64,000 nt of DNA from an uncultured Oscillospiraceae bacterium. GTDB lineage: Bacteria > Bacillota > Clostridia > Oscillospirales > Acutalibacteraceae. The stretch lies in NCBI GenBank assembly GCA_900541905.1, contig UQLQ01000003.1, positions 1 through 64,000 of the forward strand. The letters are read 5' to 3'. Both the position numbers and the translations under genes were made by a program. The notes beneath the pieces are model-generated. The model saw only the letters and a program-made list of their open reading frames with translations. It had not been told where the DNA came from and did not search any database. The first letter of the stretch is position 1. Every line of letters starts with the position of its first letter. Positions 1 to 9,034 of the stretch are shown one piece after another.

Positions 1-300
1 GCTTCATTAGTAGCATATACTCTCTCAATATAAAGCGGGTAAGGATCTCCGAAAGCACTATATGTTTCTCTGCGGTGTTGCTCCGAATAGGGTTTACATA
101 GCCGTATAGTCTCCTATACGCTGGTGAGCTCTTACCTCGCCTTTCCATCCTTACCACGGTAAAACCGGGCGGTATCTCTCTGTTGCACTATCCCTAGGGT
201 CGCCCCCGGCGGCCGTTAGCCGTTATTCTGCCCTGCGGAGCTCGGACTTTCCTCAGATACACCCTTTCGAGTTATACCCGCGACTGTTCAGTCTGCTCGC
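1..300 (-). ncRNA. rnpB: RNase P RNA (class A-like), 3' end outside window
   Basis: Catalytic RNA of ribonuclease P, which removes 5' leaders from precursor tRNAs. On the minus strand the segment carries the hallmark GAGGAAAGTCCGAGCTCC near the 5' end (about 240-258), followed by the GGGCAGAA... and CCGCCGGGGGCGACCC-type core and the GGTAAGGATGGAAAGGCGAGGTAAGAGC-type region, read here in pieces. The 5' end is placed at about 300 because a good promoter ends at 308. The window edge removes the 3' part, so the conserved closing P4 strand is not seen. Confidence is high for identity; the exact 5' nucleotide is inferred from promoter spacing. Confidence 0.93.
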
Positions 301-307
301 AACGTTT

Positions 308-336
308 ATTTTATAAGATTTCTCTACCGCTGTCAA
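308..336 (-). promoter_or_regulatory. Promoter of rnpB
   Basis: On the minus strand TTGACA (336-331), a 17-base spacer and TAAAAT (313-308). Transcription would start around 300-301, at the first base of the RNase P RNA. It lies between the dac stop codon and rnpB, so rnpB has its own sigma-A-type promoter. Confidence 0.8.
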
Positions 337-349
337 TAGACAAACGTTC

Positions 350-1723
350 TTACATTTTTCTATATTTCTTGACTTTACGCATCTTTTTCTTTTTACTTTT
401 ATAAAGCAGCGTAAGTGTAATATACACAATTAGAAGAATGCCAATAATGATTGCAATGATAATAAACCAAAGGGAACTAAAAATATCTTTCATTACACTT
501 CCAATTTGCAGTAATTGGCTTTTTTCCATAGATTCTGCTGCCACTAAGTTAATCGTGGTCAATTCCTGATTTGCATAACTAAGCGTAGCCGTACCAATGA
601 CATCTCCCTTTTTTACAGGTGCCTCTACTTTTTCAGGTAAATGCGTAGTAAGCATTACGCTGCTGGGATCTACATCAGACGGTAAAATGGTGGAAAAATC
701 TTTTTCGGGCGACAGCAACAACCTGTCTTGATTCCAAACATAGTCTATTTTCACTTCCGCAACCGTATCTGTACTTTTCAGAATATCCTTTTGCTCCAAA
801 GTTGTAAAAGCCCAACGATACAAATTTTTAGAATCTATCATCTCTCCGCGTTCTTCTATTTCTTTTCCATCGGCATCTACGGAAGGAGCCCCAAGTGCCA
901 CACATATATAAGTATAGCCATCATATACCGCGCTGGAAACCAGACAATAACCGGCTTGGTCATGAGAACCTGTTTTAATACCTTTTGCGTATTGATAATA
1001 ATATGGATTATCCGCTGTATTTTCTGAAATCATCTTATTGGTAGTATATACCGTTCTTGATTTTGCACTTTTATTTGTAGCAGGTAACGTATAAAATGTT
1101 TGAGAGGTAATATACGAGAAATGTGGTAATGTCAACGCATATTTTGTGATTTGATATAAATCAGAAGCAGTGGTGTAATGTTCGTCATCATGTAATCCGT
1201 GAGGATTGTTAAAATGTGTATTGCTTAAACCAAGTTCTGCCGCCTTATCATTCATCATTTGTACAAAATTCTTGACAGCCTCTTCTCCCGTCGCACCTGT
1301 TTCCAATCCGCCCACATACTCTGCAAGTACTAAAGAAGCATCATTACCCGAAGGCACCATCATCAAACTCAGCAACTGCAGTGCTGTTAACTCCTCACCT
1401 GTAATAACACCCGCCATGGAACTTCCTGTACCTGTTAATGTCGGCTCAATATAGTCACTAACCGTAATTTTCGTACCCTCTAGGTCACTGATATGCTCTA
1501 CTGCCACAATATACGTCATAATTTTGGTGCAAGAGGCCGGTTCTAACCTTAAATCCGCATCCTTCTCATAAACTACAGTATCTGTATCTAGGTTAGCCAT
1601 ATAAATTCCTTTGGATTTTGTTTCAAAATCGATATTAAATACCGCAGCTGAAGCAGATAATGCAGGTATCATCATGAAAACAACAAACAGAAATGCGATG
1701 CATGGAACTATCTTTTTTTTCAT
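350..1723 (-). CDS. D-alanyl-D-alanine carboxypeptidase (DacF/PBP5-like)
   Basis: Low-molecular-weight penicillin-binding protein that trims the terminal D-Ala from peptidoglycan stem peptides outside the membrane. 457 aa: signal peptide at about 1-26, peptidase S11 domain with all three catalytic motifs, SCTK at 64-67, SGN at 125-127 and KTG at 250-252, then a beta-rich PBP5 C-terminal domain (about 310-400). Unlike E. coli PBP5, which ends in an amphipathic helix, it closes with a hydrophobic transmembrane helix (about 415-440) and a very basic tail. The ATG start has a good ribosome site (GGAGG on the minus strand just upstream). It stands alone, divergent from the metallophosphoesterase gene and just upstream of rnpB. 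The exact paralogue (DacA, DacB or DacF) cannot be decided from sequence alone. Confidence 0.9.
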   Translation of the reverse strand: MKKKIVPCIAFLFVVFMMIPALSASAAVFNIDFETKSKGIYMANLDTDTVVYEKDADLRLEPASCTKIMTYIVAVEHISDLEGTKITVSDYIEPTLTGTGSSMAGVITGEELTALQLLSLMMVPSGNDASLVLAEYVGGLETGATGEEAVKNFVQMMNDKAAELGLSNTHFNNPHGLHDDEHYTTASDLYQITKYALTLPHFSYITSQTFYTLPATNKSAKSRTVYTTNKMISENTADNPYYYQYAKGIKTGSHDQAGYCLVSSAVYDGYTYICVALGAPSVDADGKEIEERGEMIDSKNLYRWAFTTLEQKDILKSTDTVAEVKIDYVWNQDRLLLSPEKDFSTILPSDVDPSSVMLTTHLPEKVEAPVKKGDVIGTATLSYANQELTTINLVAAESMEKSQLLQIGSVMKDIFSSLWFIIIAIIIGILLIVYITLTLLYKSKKKKMRKVKKYRKM

Positions 1724-1886
1724 GGAAATTTTGCCTCCGTTATGATATGATGATTATAATCAAATTGAATAAAAAACATGTCGAAATTTCATCTAAAATT
1801 AAGTATACCAGTTCCTTTTCTAAATGAAAAGGGATTTTTCAGATTGTTAACAAATTGGAACAAATTTCAGGATAAGGAGGGTCTGT

Positions 1887-2597
1887 GTGATTTACATTAC
1901 TGGAAATACGCATGGAGATATCAATCGTTTTGAAACAGAACAGACCAAAAAATTCACTTCCGAAGACTATCTTATCATTTGCGGTGACTTTGGCTTCATC
2001 TGGAACGGCGGAAAAAAAGAAGAAAAACAGCTGGAACGATTAAGCCAAAAACCATATACCATCTTATTCGTGGATGGCACCCATGAAAATTTTGATTTAC
2101 TAAACGCTTATCCTACCAAACGATGGAACCAAGGAACAGTACACGAGATACGTCCAAATATTCTTCACCTAATGCGCGGAGAAATATTTGAAATAGATGG
2201 ACACAGTATTTTCGCCTTTGGCGGCGGAGAAACAGAAGAAAAAGAAGTCTATATGGAAACCGGTAGATGGTGGCCCGAAGAAATGCCAACCCGCCAAGAA
2301 ATGATTACAGGGGCAAAACATTTGTTTGATCATCAGTTAACAGTAGACTATATTATTACTCATGAGCCGTGCCCAAACCATGTAATGTCCGGCATGAGGC
2401 AAGATATTCATCGTTCTGCCTTGCATGCCTTTTTTGAGGAAATTCTCGTACAAGTAACATACAAACAGTGGTTTTTTGGAGCACAACATGTTGACCGTGC
2501 TATGAGTAATCGTCATATTGCGGTATTTGAACAAATCGTAGCACCGGATTTCCCAAATCCTTCTTCCTCCAAACGAGGCACCCGCAGAAAAAAATGA
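1887..2597 (+). CDS. Metallophosphoesterase-family protein with altered metal-ligand motifs
   Basis: Calcineurin-like fold protein of 236 aa. Start is GTG at 1887 behind GATAAGGAGG. The family layout is clear: an N-terminal TG-x-THGD strand, CGDFG, a THEN segment, ITHEPCP and a late G-x-x-H segment. However several metal ligands deviate: the first motif reads GNTHGD where Asp is expected before T-H, the GNHE motif reads GTHE, and the usual GHxH reads GAQH. The C-terminal tail is basic. It sits 16 bases upstream of sbcD and probably shares its transcript. Family membership is solid; whether it is still an enzyme is doubtful, and no substrate can be named. Confidence 0.8.
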   Translation: MIYITGNTHGDINRFETEQTKKFTSEDYLIICGDFGFIWNGGKKEEKQLERLSQKPYTILFVDGTHENFDLLNAYPTKRWNQGTVHEIRPNILHLMRGEIFEIDGHSIFAFGGGETEEKEVYMETGRWWPEEMPTRQEMITGAKHLFDHQLTVDYIITHEPCPNHVMSGMRQDIHRSALHAFFEEILVQVTYKQWFFGAQHVDRAMSNRHIAVFEQIVAPDFPNPSSSKRGTRRKK

Positions 2598-2613
2598 CAG
2601 AAAGGAGCAGGAT

Positions 2614-3768
2614 ATGATGAAGATACTCCATACCTCTGACTGGCATCTTGGAAAAATGATTTATGGACGTTCTCTACTCCAAGACCAAGCACACTTTCTC
2701 AAAGAAGTGTTTCTTCCCACTGTGCAAAAAGAGCAACCCGATTGTGTAATATTAGCAGGAGATATTTTTGACAGGCAAATTGCACCTGTAGAAGCAATTC
2801 GTATGTTTGATGAAGTGCTTACTGAAATGAGTCGTCTCCAAATCCCCTTTGCTGTCATTTCAGGAAATCATGATGGTGCCGACCGTATTGCAGTGGGAGC
2901 TTCCATGCTGCGCAGCAGCGGTATCTACATTGCTACCAAATTAGAGGACGTGTTCTCCCCTGTGGTACTTACAAAGGGAAGCGAAACACTGCATCTGTAT
3001 TTGCTTCCCTACATAGAACCCGCTGACGTACGTCAATATTTTCAAGACGAATCTATTCAAGGATTTCCCATGGCATATCAAGCAGTGATTTCCGCCATAC
3101 AAGCAAATATGGACCAAACTGTGATTAATATCTTGGTAGGTCATTGTTTTGCTGCCGGAAGCCAAACATGTGATTCTGAAAGTGCCGTTTACGTAGGCGG
3201 CAGCGGAGAAGTTCCGCCTTCGTTGTTTCAAAGTTTTGATTATACTGCTTTGGGACATCTACATAGTCCCCAGCGCGTAGGTGAATACGGACGTTATTGT
3301 GGTTCTCCTCTAAAATATTCGTTTGATGAAGAACATCACAAAAAATCACTTACACTGTTGGATATTACAAAACAACGTAATACCACAACTTTACTTCCTA
3401 TTCCGGCCTTACGTGATATGCGCACGATAACAGGCACACTGGAGGAATTAATTACTCTTGGAAACACAACTCCGTCTGAGGACTATTTGGCCGTAGAGCT
3501 TACAAATGATACTCCTGTTTATATGCCATTGGAACAACTTCGCCCCTATTTCCCCAATGTGCTTTCCGTACATTGCAATTGGCTGCATACAGAATTATCA
3601 GGAGAACAGAAAATGTTGCGTCAAACGATACAAAACCGCACCATCAATGAAATGACCGTATTTTCACAATTCTTGCAACAGATTTGCGGTACAGAGCCTA
3701 CCAAAGAAGATGAAATTCTATTTCAAAAACTTTTCACGGAATTAAAAGAGGAACAAACCAATTTATAA
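2614..3768 (+). CDS. sbcD: Exonuclease subunit SbcD (Mre11-like)
   Basis: Nuclease subunit of the SbcCD complex, which opens hairpins and processes blocked double-strand ends in the cytoplasm. 384 aa, the usual length. All phosphoesterase motifs are intact: SDWHLG (Asp9, His11), GDIFDR (Asp50), SGNHD (Asn85, His86), GHCFA and GHLH (about 217-220). This contrasts with the altered motifs in the gene just before it. A GAAAGGAG ribosome site precedes ATGATG. It is followed after 59 bases by sbcC, so the two form an operon. Confidence 0.95.
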   Translation: MMKILHTSDWHLGKMIYGRSLLQDQAHFLKEVFLPTVQKEQPDCVILAGDIFDRQIAPVEAIRMFDEVLTEMSRLQIPFAVISGNHDGADRIAVGASMLRSSGIYIATKLEDVFSPVVLTKGSETLHLYLLPYIEPADVRQYFQDESIQGFPMAYQAVISAIQANMDQTVINILVGHCFAAGSQTCDSESAVYVGGSGEVPPSLFQSFDYTALGHLHSPQRVGEYGRYCGSPLKYSFDEEHHKKSLTLLDITKQRNTTTLLPIPALRDMRTITGTLEELITLGNTTPSEDYLAVELTNDTPVYMPLEQLRPYFPNVLSVHCNWLHTELSGEQKMLRQTIQNRTINEMTVFSQFLQQICGTEPTKEDEILFQKLFTELKEEQTNL

Positions 3769-3827
3769 TATAGAAATCCGCATAGAGAATGTAACAATAT
3801 GATTCAGAAGGGAGGTTTGTTTTTGTT

Positions 3828-6800
3828 ATGAAACCCATTTCCATTACCATGCAAGGATTTGGTTCCTATATTCAGTCTACAACCATTGATTTTTCTTCGT
3901 TGGGAGAAAATCCTATCTTTTTAATTACAGGCGCCACAGGCGGCGGAAAAACAACCATTCTGGACGCTATGTGCTTTGCTCTATATTGCAAAGCAACAGG
4001 AGGACGCCGCAGTTGGTCCAGTATGCGCAGCACTGCTGCAGATGATTCTTTGAGCACCTCTGTTGATTTCTCCTTTCAGTTAGGCAATGAAGTCTACCGC
4101 TTTTATCGTTCACAGTCTGTATATTATGTAAGAGGAAGCGGCAGACGGGATATTAGAGAAGAACACATTTGTTATCACCTCACTGACGGTTTACCTACCG
4201 ATAAAAATGCACAATGGGAACTGCTGGTCAGCGGCAGTGAAACCAAAGTACGCGACTATGCACAGCGATTGCTTGGACTAACCTGCGAACAATTTTCTCA
4301 AGTGATTGTATTACCGCAAGGGGATTTTCTAAAACTGCTCCGTGCAAATTCCAGTGGTAAAGCAGAAATTTTGCAAACACTGTTTGCCACACAGATGTGG
4401 TCACAAATTACAGATAAAATGAAACAGCATGCGAACATGCTATCCAAAGAGGTAGGAGAATTATATGCCACAAAAACCGCTTTATTAGAGCGCGAAGAAG
4501 TAGAAACTATGGAGGCATTGGAGGAAAAGTGTATTCGGAACAACACTACCCTGCTTGCATCCCAAACGGAATTGAAACAACTGCAAAAAACAGTAGCACA
4601 TGCTTTAGAACAACTAAATCAAGCAAAAGAATTACAACAAAAAATGATACAGAAAAAAGAACTGGAACGGAAACAAAATAATCTGCAAGATTACGCTCCG
4701 GCTATAGAAGAAAAAAAGAAACTTCTTGCTTCCGCAAAGCAAATCGAACAAATATATCCATATTGGCAAAATTATCAGGCTGCAAAAAAGGCTTCTATAG
4801 ATAAACGTACAGCCTATCAAACTGCGCAACAAGTATTTGAACAAGCACAATTGTATCAAAAGCAACTGGAAGAACAGCAAGAGAATATCTTAAATCAAAA
4901 GGAACAAATCGTTCAGCTGGAAAAAATCCTTCCTGATTTGGAAAGAAGCATACAAGCAATCAAAAGAATTGATTCCCTGAATATTCAGCAAAAAGAAATG
5001 CAAGAAATAATTGAGAAAAAAGATGCAGAGCAATCTCAAATACAACTGCAAATAACCCAGATAGAAGAACGAGTACAAAGAGGAACTCTATATCTGCAGT
5101 CCATCGACACAGAATATCAACGATTACCCGAATACAAAGAACAACTGCTTATCTTTCAAACGTATGAACAGCAATATCTCACATGGTCTCAAATCAAAAC
5201 GGAACATGAAAAAGCAAAACAAATATTTGACTCTTCTTTTGCAATCAAACAGGAAAAAGAACATATCATTGCACAAAAACAAGAGCAAGTATCACACATG
5301 CAAACAGCTGTTTTAGAGCAAACAGCCCTGGTAATGGCACAGGAGTTACAGGAAAATAAGCCATGTCCTGTATGCGGCTCCCTTCATCACCCTGCACCTG
5401 CTCTACAAAATAGTTTAGAACAAACAGATACTGCACAACTTTCTGCTCTCAGAGAAGAATTAGAACAATTGCAAACAGACTATCAACAATATTTGCAGAC
5501 ATTCAGCCATGCACAAGCGGTATTGGGTGAGAAAACAAATCAATTGAAAGCTGCTTTAGAGGCATGTCAGGAAATTCCTACCGATTATGAGCATTTACAA
5601 ATACAAATAAAAGAACAAAAAGAGCAGGTACAGAAATCAGAAGCGTTGATTGCGACACGTAAAAAATCAGAGAAACGTTTGCAGACATTATCAGATGAGC
5701 AATCTCGTTTAAAAGAAACATATGAACGGAAAAAAGAAGAAATTGTTTTGCATCAGCAACAAATAGCAGCCATAGAAGCTTCTATCAGAGAATTAAACAG
5801 TTCCATACAACTTCCAAGCGGTATCATAAATGCAGACAAAGAGTGGAACAATATGCAACGCACATTAAAACAACTGAAGGAAAAAACCGCCCTTTGGGAC
5901 ACAAAATGGATGGAAGCGTGTTCTCAAACAGCTGTAGAGAAAGCGAACTTGGAACATGCAGCCTCCGCTCAAACTGAAGCCATAGAAGCAGAGGAGAAAA
6001 GCAAACAAGTATTCACAAAACAACTGGAAACTGTGGAAAACACGCTAAATATCGATATAACTTCCAATTTAGAGCCCCTGCGTATTTCTGCACAAAAGAT
6101 ACAGGAACTGGAAGATACGATTCAAGATTACACCACACAGGTACAAACAATCCGCCAGCAGCTGCATCAACTGACCCTGCAATTACAGGGTCAGGCAGAA
6201 CCCAACATTGCTTCTTTGGAAACAGAATATATGCAACTACAACAGCAACATGATGCACTATCCCTAAAAATTGGCGCCCAGACACAGCAACTGGAGAACA
6301 CACAGAAAGCGCTTGCGCAGCTACGAGAAATTACCAGTAACAGTAAAGCAACAGAAGCACAATACGAACAAGCAAGCCGCCTATATCAGTTATTGTCAGG
6401 CGGTAACCCCAAAAAGATTCCTCTACAGCAATTTATACTCGGAATTATGCTGGACGATATATTAACTTATGCCAACGAATTCTTTTCTCTTCTCAGCCGT
6501 GGCCGCTACAGTTTAAGACGTTTAGACGGTTCTGCCGGAGGAAACGCCAAAAGTGGACTGGATTTAGAGGTATTAGATGGCTTTACAGGAGCCCCCAGGT
6601 CAATAGAAACCCTTTCAGGAGGAGAACAGTTTCTCGCCTCCTTGTCCCTGGCATTTGGCCTATCCGATGTGGTACAATCTTATTCCGGAAGTGTCCGTTT
6701 AGATTCCATCTTTATTGATGAAGGGTTTGGCTCACTGGATCAAGATACTTTAGATACTGCCATGAAGGCATTGTCACAAATTCAAAAAATGGGACGTACC

Positions 6801-6911
6801 GTAGGAATTATTTCTCATGTCAGTGAGTTAAAAAATCGTATTGCCACCCAAATTCAGGTGCACCCTTCCAAAAATGGGGGAAGCAGTATTACGATGATAA
6901 AAGATGCATAA
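3828..6911 (+). CDS. sbcC: Exonuclease subunit SbcC (Rad50-like SMC ATPase)
   Basis: ATPase partner of SbcD. 1027 aa, typical for the family. N-terminal ABC half with Walker A GATGGGKT (about 35-42), very long glutamine/lysine/glutamate-rich coiled coils, a zinc hook CPVC at 513-516, and a C-terminal ABC half with signature LSGGEQ (about 929) and Walker B FIDEGFGSLD (about 962). The DNA is strongly A-rich in the coiled-coil part. ATG start with AGAAGGGAGG upstream. Transcription ends at the hairpin at 6929-6960, facing the convergent rplL gene. Confidence 0.95.
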   Translation: MKPISITMQGFGSYIQSTTIDFSSLGENPIFLITGATGGGKTTILDAMCFALYCKATGGRRSWSSMRSTAADDSLSTSVDFSFQLGNEVYRFYRSQSVYYVRGSGRRDIREEHICYHLTDGLPTDKNAQWELLVSGSETKVRDYAQRLLGLTCEQFSQVIVLPQGDFLKLLRANSSGKAEILQTLFATQMWSQITDKMKQHANMLSKEVGELYATKTALLEREEVETMEALEEKCIRNNTTLLASQTELKQLQKTVAHALEQLNQAKELQQKMIQKKELERKQNNLQDYAPAIEEKKKLLASAKQIEQIYPYWQNYQAAKKASIDKRTAYQTAQQVFEQAQLYQKQLEEQQENILNQKEQIVQLEKILPDLERSIQAIKRIDSLNIQQKEMQEIIEKKDAEQSQIQLQITQIEERVQRGTLYLQSIDTEYQRLPEYKEQLLIFQTYEQQYLTWSQIKTEHEKAKQIFDSSFAIKQEKEHIIAQKQEQVSHMQTAVLEQTALVMAQELQENKPCPVCGSLHHPAPALQNSLEQTDTAQLSALREELEQLQTDYQQYLQTFSHAQAVLGEKTNQLKAALEACQEIPTDYEHLQIQIKEQKEQVQKSEALIATRKKSEKRLQTLSDEQSRLKETYERKKEEIVLHQQQIAAIEASIRELNSSIQLPSGIINADKEWNNMQRTLKQLKEKTALWDTKWMEACSQTAVEKANLEHAASAQTEAIEAEEKSKQVFTKQLETVENTLNIDITSNLEPLRISAQKIQELEDTIQDYTTQVQTIRQQLHQLTLQLQGQAEPNIASLETEYMQLQQQHDALSLKIGAQTQQLENTQKALAQLREITSNSKATEAQYEQASRLYQLLSGGNPKKIPLQQFILGIMLDDILTYANEFFSLLSRGRYSLRRLDGSAGGNAKSGLDLEVLDGFTGAPRSIETLSGGEQFLASLSLAFGLSDVVQSYSGSVRLDSIFIDEGFGSLDQDTLDTAMKALSQIQKMGRTVGIISHVSELKNRIATQIQVHPSKNGGSSITMIKDA

Positions 6912-6928
6912 TAGAATAAAACAAATAA

Positions 6929-6960
6929 AAAGAGAAGATACTATGTATCTTCTCTTTTTT
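6929..6960 (+). terminator. Intrinsic terminator after sbcC
   Basis: AAAAGAGAAGATAC and its inverted copy GTATCTTCTCTTTT form a hairpin with a 3-base loop, followed by T residues, just after the sbcC stop. Confidence 0.85.
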
Positions 6961-7029
6961 ACTGCGATAAACCGGGAGAATGATAATTCAACTGAAACAA
7001 AAATTAAGCACATGAAAGCATTTAAAAAT

Positions 7030-7067
7030 AAAAAAGAAGGTTGGAATAAACCAACCTTCTTTTTTAT
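7030..7067 (-). terminator. Intrinsic terminator after rplL
   Basis: AAAAGAAGGTTGG / CCAACCTTCTTTT dyad flanked by A and T runs, just beyond the rplL stop on the minus strand; could work in both directions. It shows the ribosomal operon ends here, with no rpoB following. Confidence 0.88.
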
Positions 7068-7079
7068 CAGTAAGTAAAA

Positions 7080-7460
7080 TTATTTTACTTCTACTTCTGC
7101 GCCAGCTTCTTTTAGTTTAGCTGCCATTGCATCAGCGTCATCTTTGGAAACGCCCTCTTTAACAGCTTTTGGTGCGCCGTCAACAAGCTCTTTTGCTTCT
7201 TTTAGACCAAGACCAGTAACTTCTCTAACAACTTTAATAACGTTGATTTTGTTTGCGCCAGCTGCTTTCAAAACAACATCAAACTCTGTTTTCTCTTCGC
7301 CAGCTGGAGCTGCGCCGCCTGCTACAGGAGCAGCAGCAACTGCTACAGGAGCAGCAGCGGAAACGCCGAATTCTTCTTCAAGAGCTTTTACTAGCTCGGA
7401 TAGCTCAAGAACAGTAAGAGCTTTAACATCTTCAATCAATTTTGTAACTTTCTCAGACAT
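7080..7460 (-). CDS. rplL: 50S ribosomal protein L7/L12
   Basis: Multicopy stalk protein of the large subunit that recruits translation factors. 126 aa: N-terminal dimerisation helices (ELSELVKALEEEFGV), an Ala/Pro/Gly-rich hinge at about 35-55, and the conserved C-terminal domain with GLGLKEAKELVDGAP and the ending KLKEAGAEVEVK. Last gene of the operon, 48 bases after rplJ, so both can be expressed from the same attenuated transcript. Confidence 0.98.
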   Translation of the reverse strand: MSEKVTKLIEDVKALTVLELSELVKALEEEFGVSAAAPVAVAAAPVAGGAAPAGEEKTEFDVVLKAAGANKINVIKVVREVTGLGLKEAKELVDGAPKAVKEGVSKDDADAMAAKLKEAGAEVEVK

Positions 7461-7508
7461 GGTAGTACCTCCAATAATATCATTAAATCATTTTTCATTT
7501 ATTACGCT

Positions 7509-8048
7509 TTATGCGCTTTGTTTTTCTGCAATTGCATTTAATGCAACAACAAGGCCTTTCAATGTACCGTTAAGCACAGTAGCAAAGCCGGAAATAGGTG
7601 CGTTTAAGCCACCCAATGCTTTTGCAACCAAAACTTCTTTGGAAGGTAGGTTTCCTAGTTCTTTAACAGCATTTACATCTACAACGCTGCCATCAATAAA
7701 ACCTGCTTTGATTGTAAAATTCTTGTGATCCTCTGCATATTTGGAGAGGATTTTAGCTGCAGAAACATAGTCTTCTTTGTTGTACGCAATCGCAGTAGTG
7801 CCTTCCAGTACAGAATCAAGACCTTCAATTCCGGCATCTTTCAAAGCACGAGACAACAATGTGTTTTTAACAACAACATATGTGTCGCCTGCTTCACGCA
7901 GTTCTTTACGAAGCTTAGTGTCATCAGCAACATTAATGCCGCTGTAGTTAACAATAACACCAACACAACTTTCTTTTAAGTGAGCACTTAGCTCAGCAAC
8001 TGCTTGTTTCTTTTGTTCAAGAATTTTTTCACTTGGCAATGTATTCAC
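7509..8048 (-). CDS. rplJ: 50S ribosomal protein L10
   Basis: Binds 23S rRNA and anchors the L7/L12 dimers to form the stalk. 179 aa, slightly longer than average. Typical segments: an N-terminal KKQAVAELSAHLKES-like helix, NYSGI, LRKELREAG, VVKNTLLSRAL and EGTTAIAY. The C-terminal helix that binds L7/L12 is present. Preceded by a structured leader of about 190 bases carrying an attenuator, the usual autoregulation site for L10. Confidence 0.98.
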   Translation of the reverse strand: MNTLPSEKILEQKKQAVAELSAHLKESCVGVIVNYSGINVADDTKLRKELREAGDTYVVVKNTLLSRALKDAGIEGLDSVLEGTTAIAYNKEDYVSAAKILSKYAEDHKNFTIKAGFIDGSVVDVNAVKELGNLPSKEVLVAKALGGLNAPISGFATVLNGTLKGLVVALNAIAEKQSA

Positions 8049-8085
8049 CTCCGCAATATGAGATGCAGTCCATTATCCATAACAC

Positions 8086-8121
8086 AAAAAGCCTTTCCTA
8101 CTTTATAAAGGCAGGAAAGGC
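8086..8121 (-). terminator. Attenuator terminator within the L10 leader
   Basis: Minus strand GCCTTTCCT (8121-8113) pairs with AGGAAAGGC (8099-8091), followed by TTTTTGTG. It lies 38 bases upstream of the rplJ start, so it would control read-through into rplJ and rplL. Confidence 0.78.
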
Positions 8122-8275
8122 AAATACACATAAATATAAGGATACAAATGTATATTGTGCTTTTTCCTCGGCGGGTAGAGCAGTAAAACTCTGTTACGCA
8201 TAAGCACCCGCTGTCTTTGGATAAAGTACAGCTATAGAGTATAATAACACAGTCTCTTCAGACTGTCAACTTTTA
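8086..8275 (-). promoter_or_regulatory. L10 leader (ribosomal protein autoregulation RNA)
   Basis: The gap between rplA and rplJ on the minus strand contains a long imperfect stem: GCGGGTGCTTATGCG and, after an internal loop, CTACCCGCCGAGGAAA, matching the layout of Firmicute L10 leaders where free L10(L12)4 binds its own mRNA. A terminator hairpin lies between this stem and rplJ. By family knowledge, L10 binding would favour the terminator and reduce rplJ-rplL. Position and structure are seen; the mechanism is by analogy. Confidence 0.8.
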
Positions 8276-8277
8276 TC

Positions 8278-8973
8278 TTATTGAGCAAATTTGCTTGGGT
8301 TAATTTTAACACCAGGACCCATTGTTGAAGCAACAACGCAAGATTTGATGTATTGACCCTTAGCAGCAGCAGGTTTTGCTTTAATAATAGCTTCTAACAA
8401 AGCATCAAAGTTTGCTTGAAGTTTTTCAGCACCAAAAGAAACTTTACCGATTACGCAGTGAATAATGTTTGTTTTATCCAAACGATATTCAATTTTACCG
8501 GCTTTTGCTTCTGTTACAGCTTTACCAATATCAGGTGTAACTGTACCTGCTTTTGGGTTTGGCATTAGGCCTCTAGGACCAAGCACTTTACCCAAACGAC
8601 CTACAAGACCCATCATGTCAGGAGTTGTAATTAGAACGTCAAAGTCTACCCAACCCTCATTTTGAATCTTTTGTACAAGCTCTTCTGCGCCAACATATTC
8701 AGCACCTGCAGCTTGTGCAGCTTTTTCATTGTCGCCTTTGCAGATTGCTACAACACGTACAGATTTACCTGTACCGTTTGGCAATACAATAGCACCGCGA
8801 ACCTGTTGGTCTGCGTGACGGCTGTCAACGCCTAATTTAACGTGAACCTCAACGGATTCATCAAATTTAGCGGAACCTGTTTTTACGCAAAGTTCAAGCG
8901 CTTCAGTAGTATCATAAAGTTTAGCACGATCGATTAGCTTAGCGCTATCAACGTATTTTTTACCGTGTTTCAT
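8278..8973 (-). CDS. rplA: 50S ribosomal protein L1
   Basis: L1 stalk protein; binds 23S rRNA helices 76-78 and helps release deacylated tRNA. 231 aa, normal. Shows the N-terminal GKKYVDSAKLIDR, the VDSRHADQQVRG segment, domain II with the PDMMGLVGRLGKVLGPRGLMPNPKAGTVT region (read in parts), and the C-terminal KSCVVASTMGPGVKI. Ribosome site AGGGAGG lies 6 bases before ATG. A conserved leader motif shared with rplK sits upstream at 8993-9026. Confidence 0.98.
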   Translation of the reverse strand: MKHGKKYVDSAKLIDRAKLYDTTEALELCVKTGSAKFDESVEVHVKLGVDSRHADQQVRGAIVLPNGTGKSVRVVAICKGDNEKAAQAAGAEYVGAEELVQKIQNEGWVDFDVLITTPDMMGLVGRLGKVLGPRGLMPNPKAGTVTPDIGKAVTEAKAGKIEYRLDKTNIIHCVIGKVSFGAEKLQANFDALLEAIIKAKPAAAKGQYIKSCVVASTMGPGVKINPSKFAQ

Positions 8974-8992
8974 TGCTTTTCCTCCCTATTGA

Positions 8993-9026
8993 GTGGTAAA
9001 ATCGGATTTTACGGTGTTCCTCCCAC
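8993..9026 (-). promoter_or_regulatory. Putative r-protein leader motif upstream of rplA (copy 2)
   Basis: On the minus strand GTGGGAGGAAC (9026-9016) is followed after a short loop by TTTACCAC (9000-8993); GTGG can pair with CCAC to close a small hairpin. The same arrangement occurs upstream of rplK. This could be an L1-binding operator in the mRNA; that role is inference. Confidence 0.5.
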
Positions 9027-9034
9027 CCGGGTGA

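Noticed and set aside
1741..1784. Promoter for the carboxypeptidase gene (TCGACA and TATAAT-like boxes on the minus strand)
   Set aside because: The best hexamers are 20 bases apart, or pair with a weak -10 at 17; not strong enough to list.
7144..7728. Long plus-strand open frame across rplL and rplJ
   Set aside because: It is antisense to two certain ribosomal protein genes and has no ribosome site; Ala-rich codons keep the opposite frame open.
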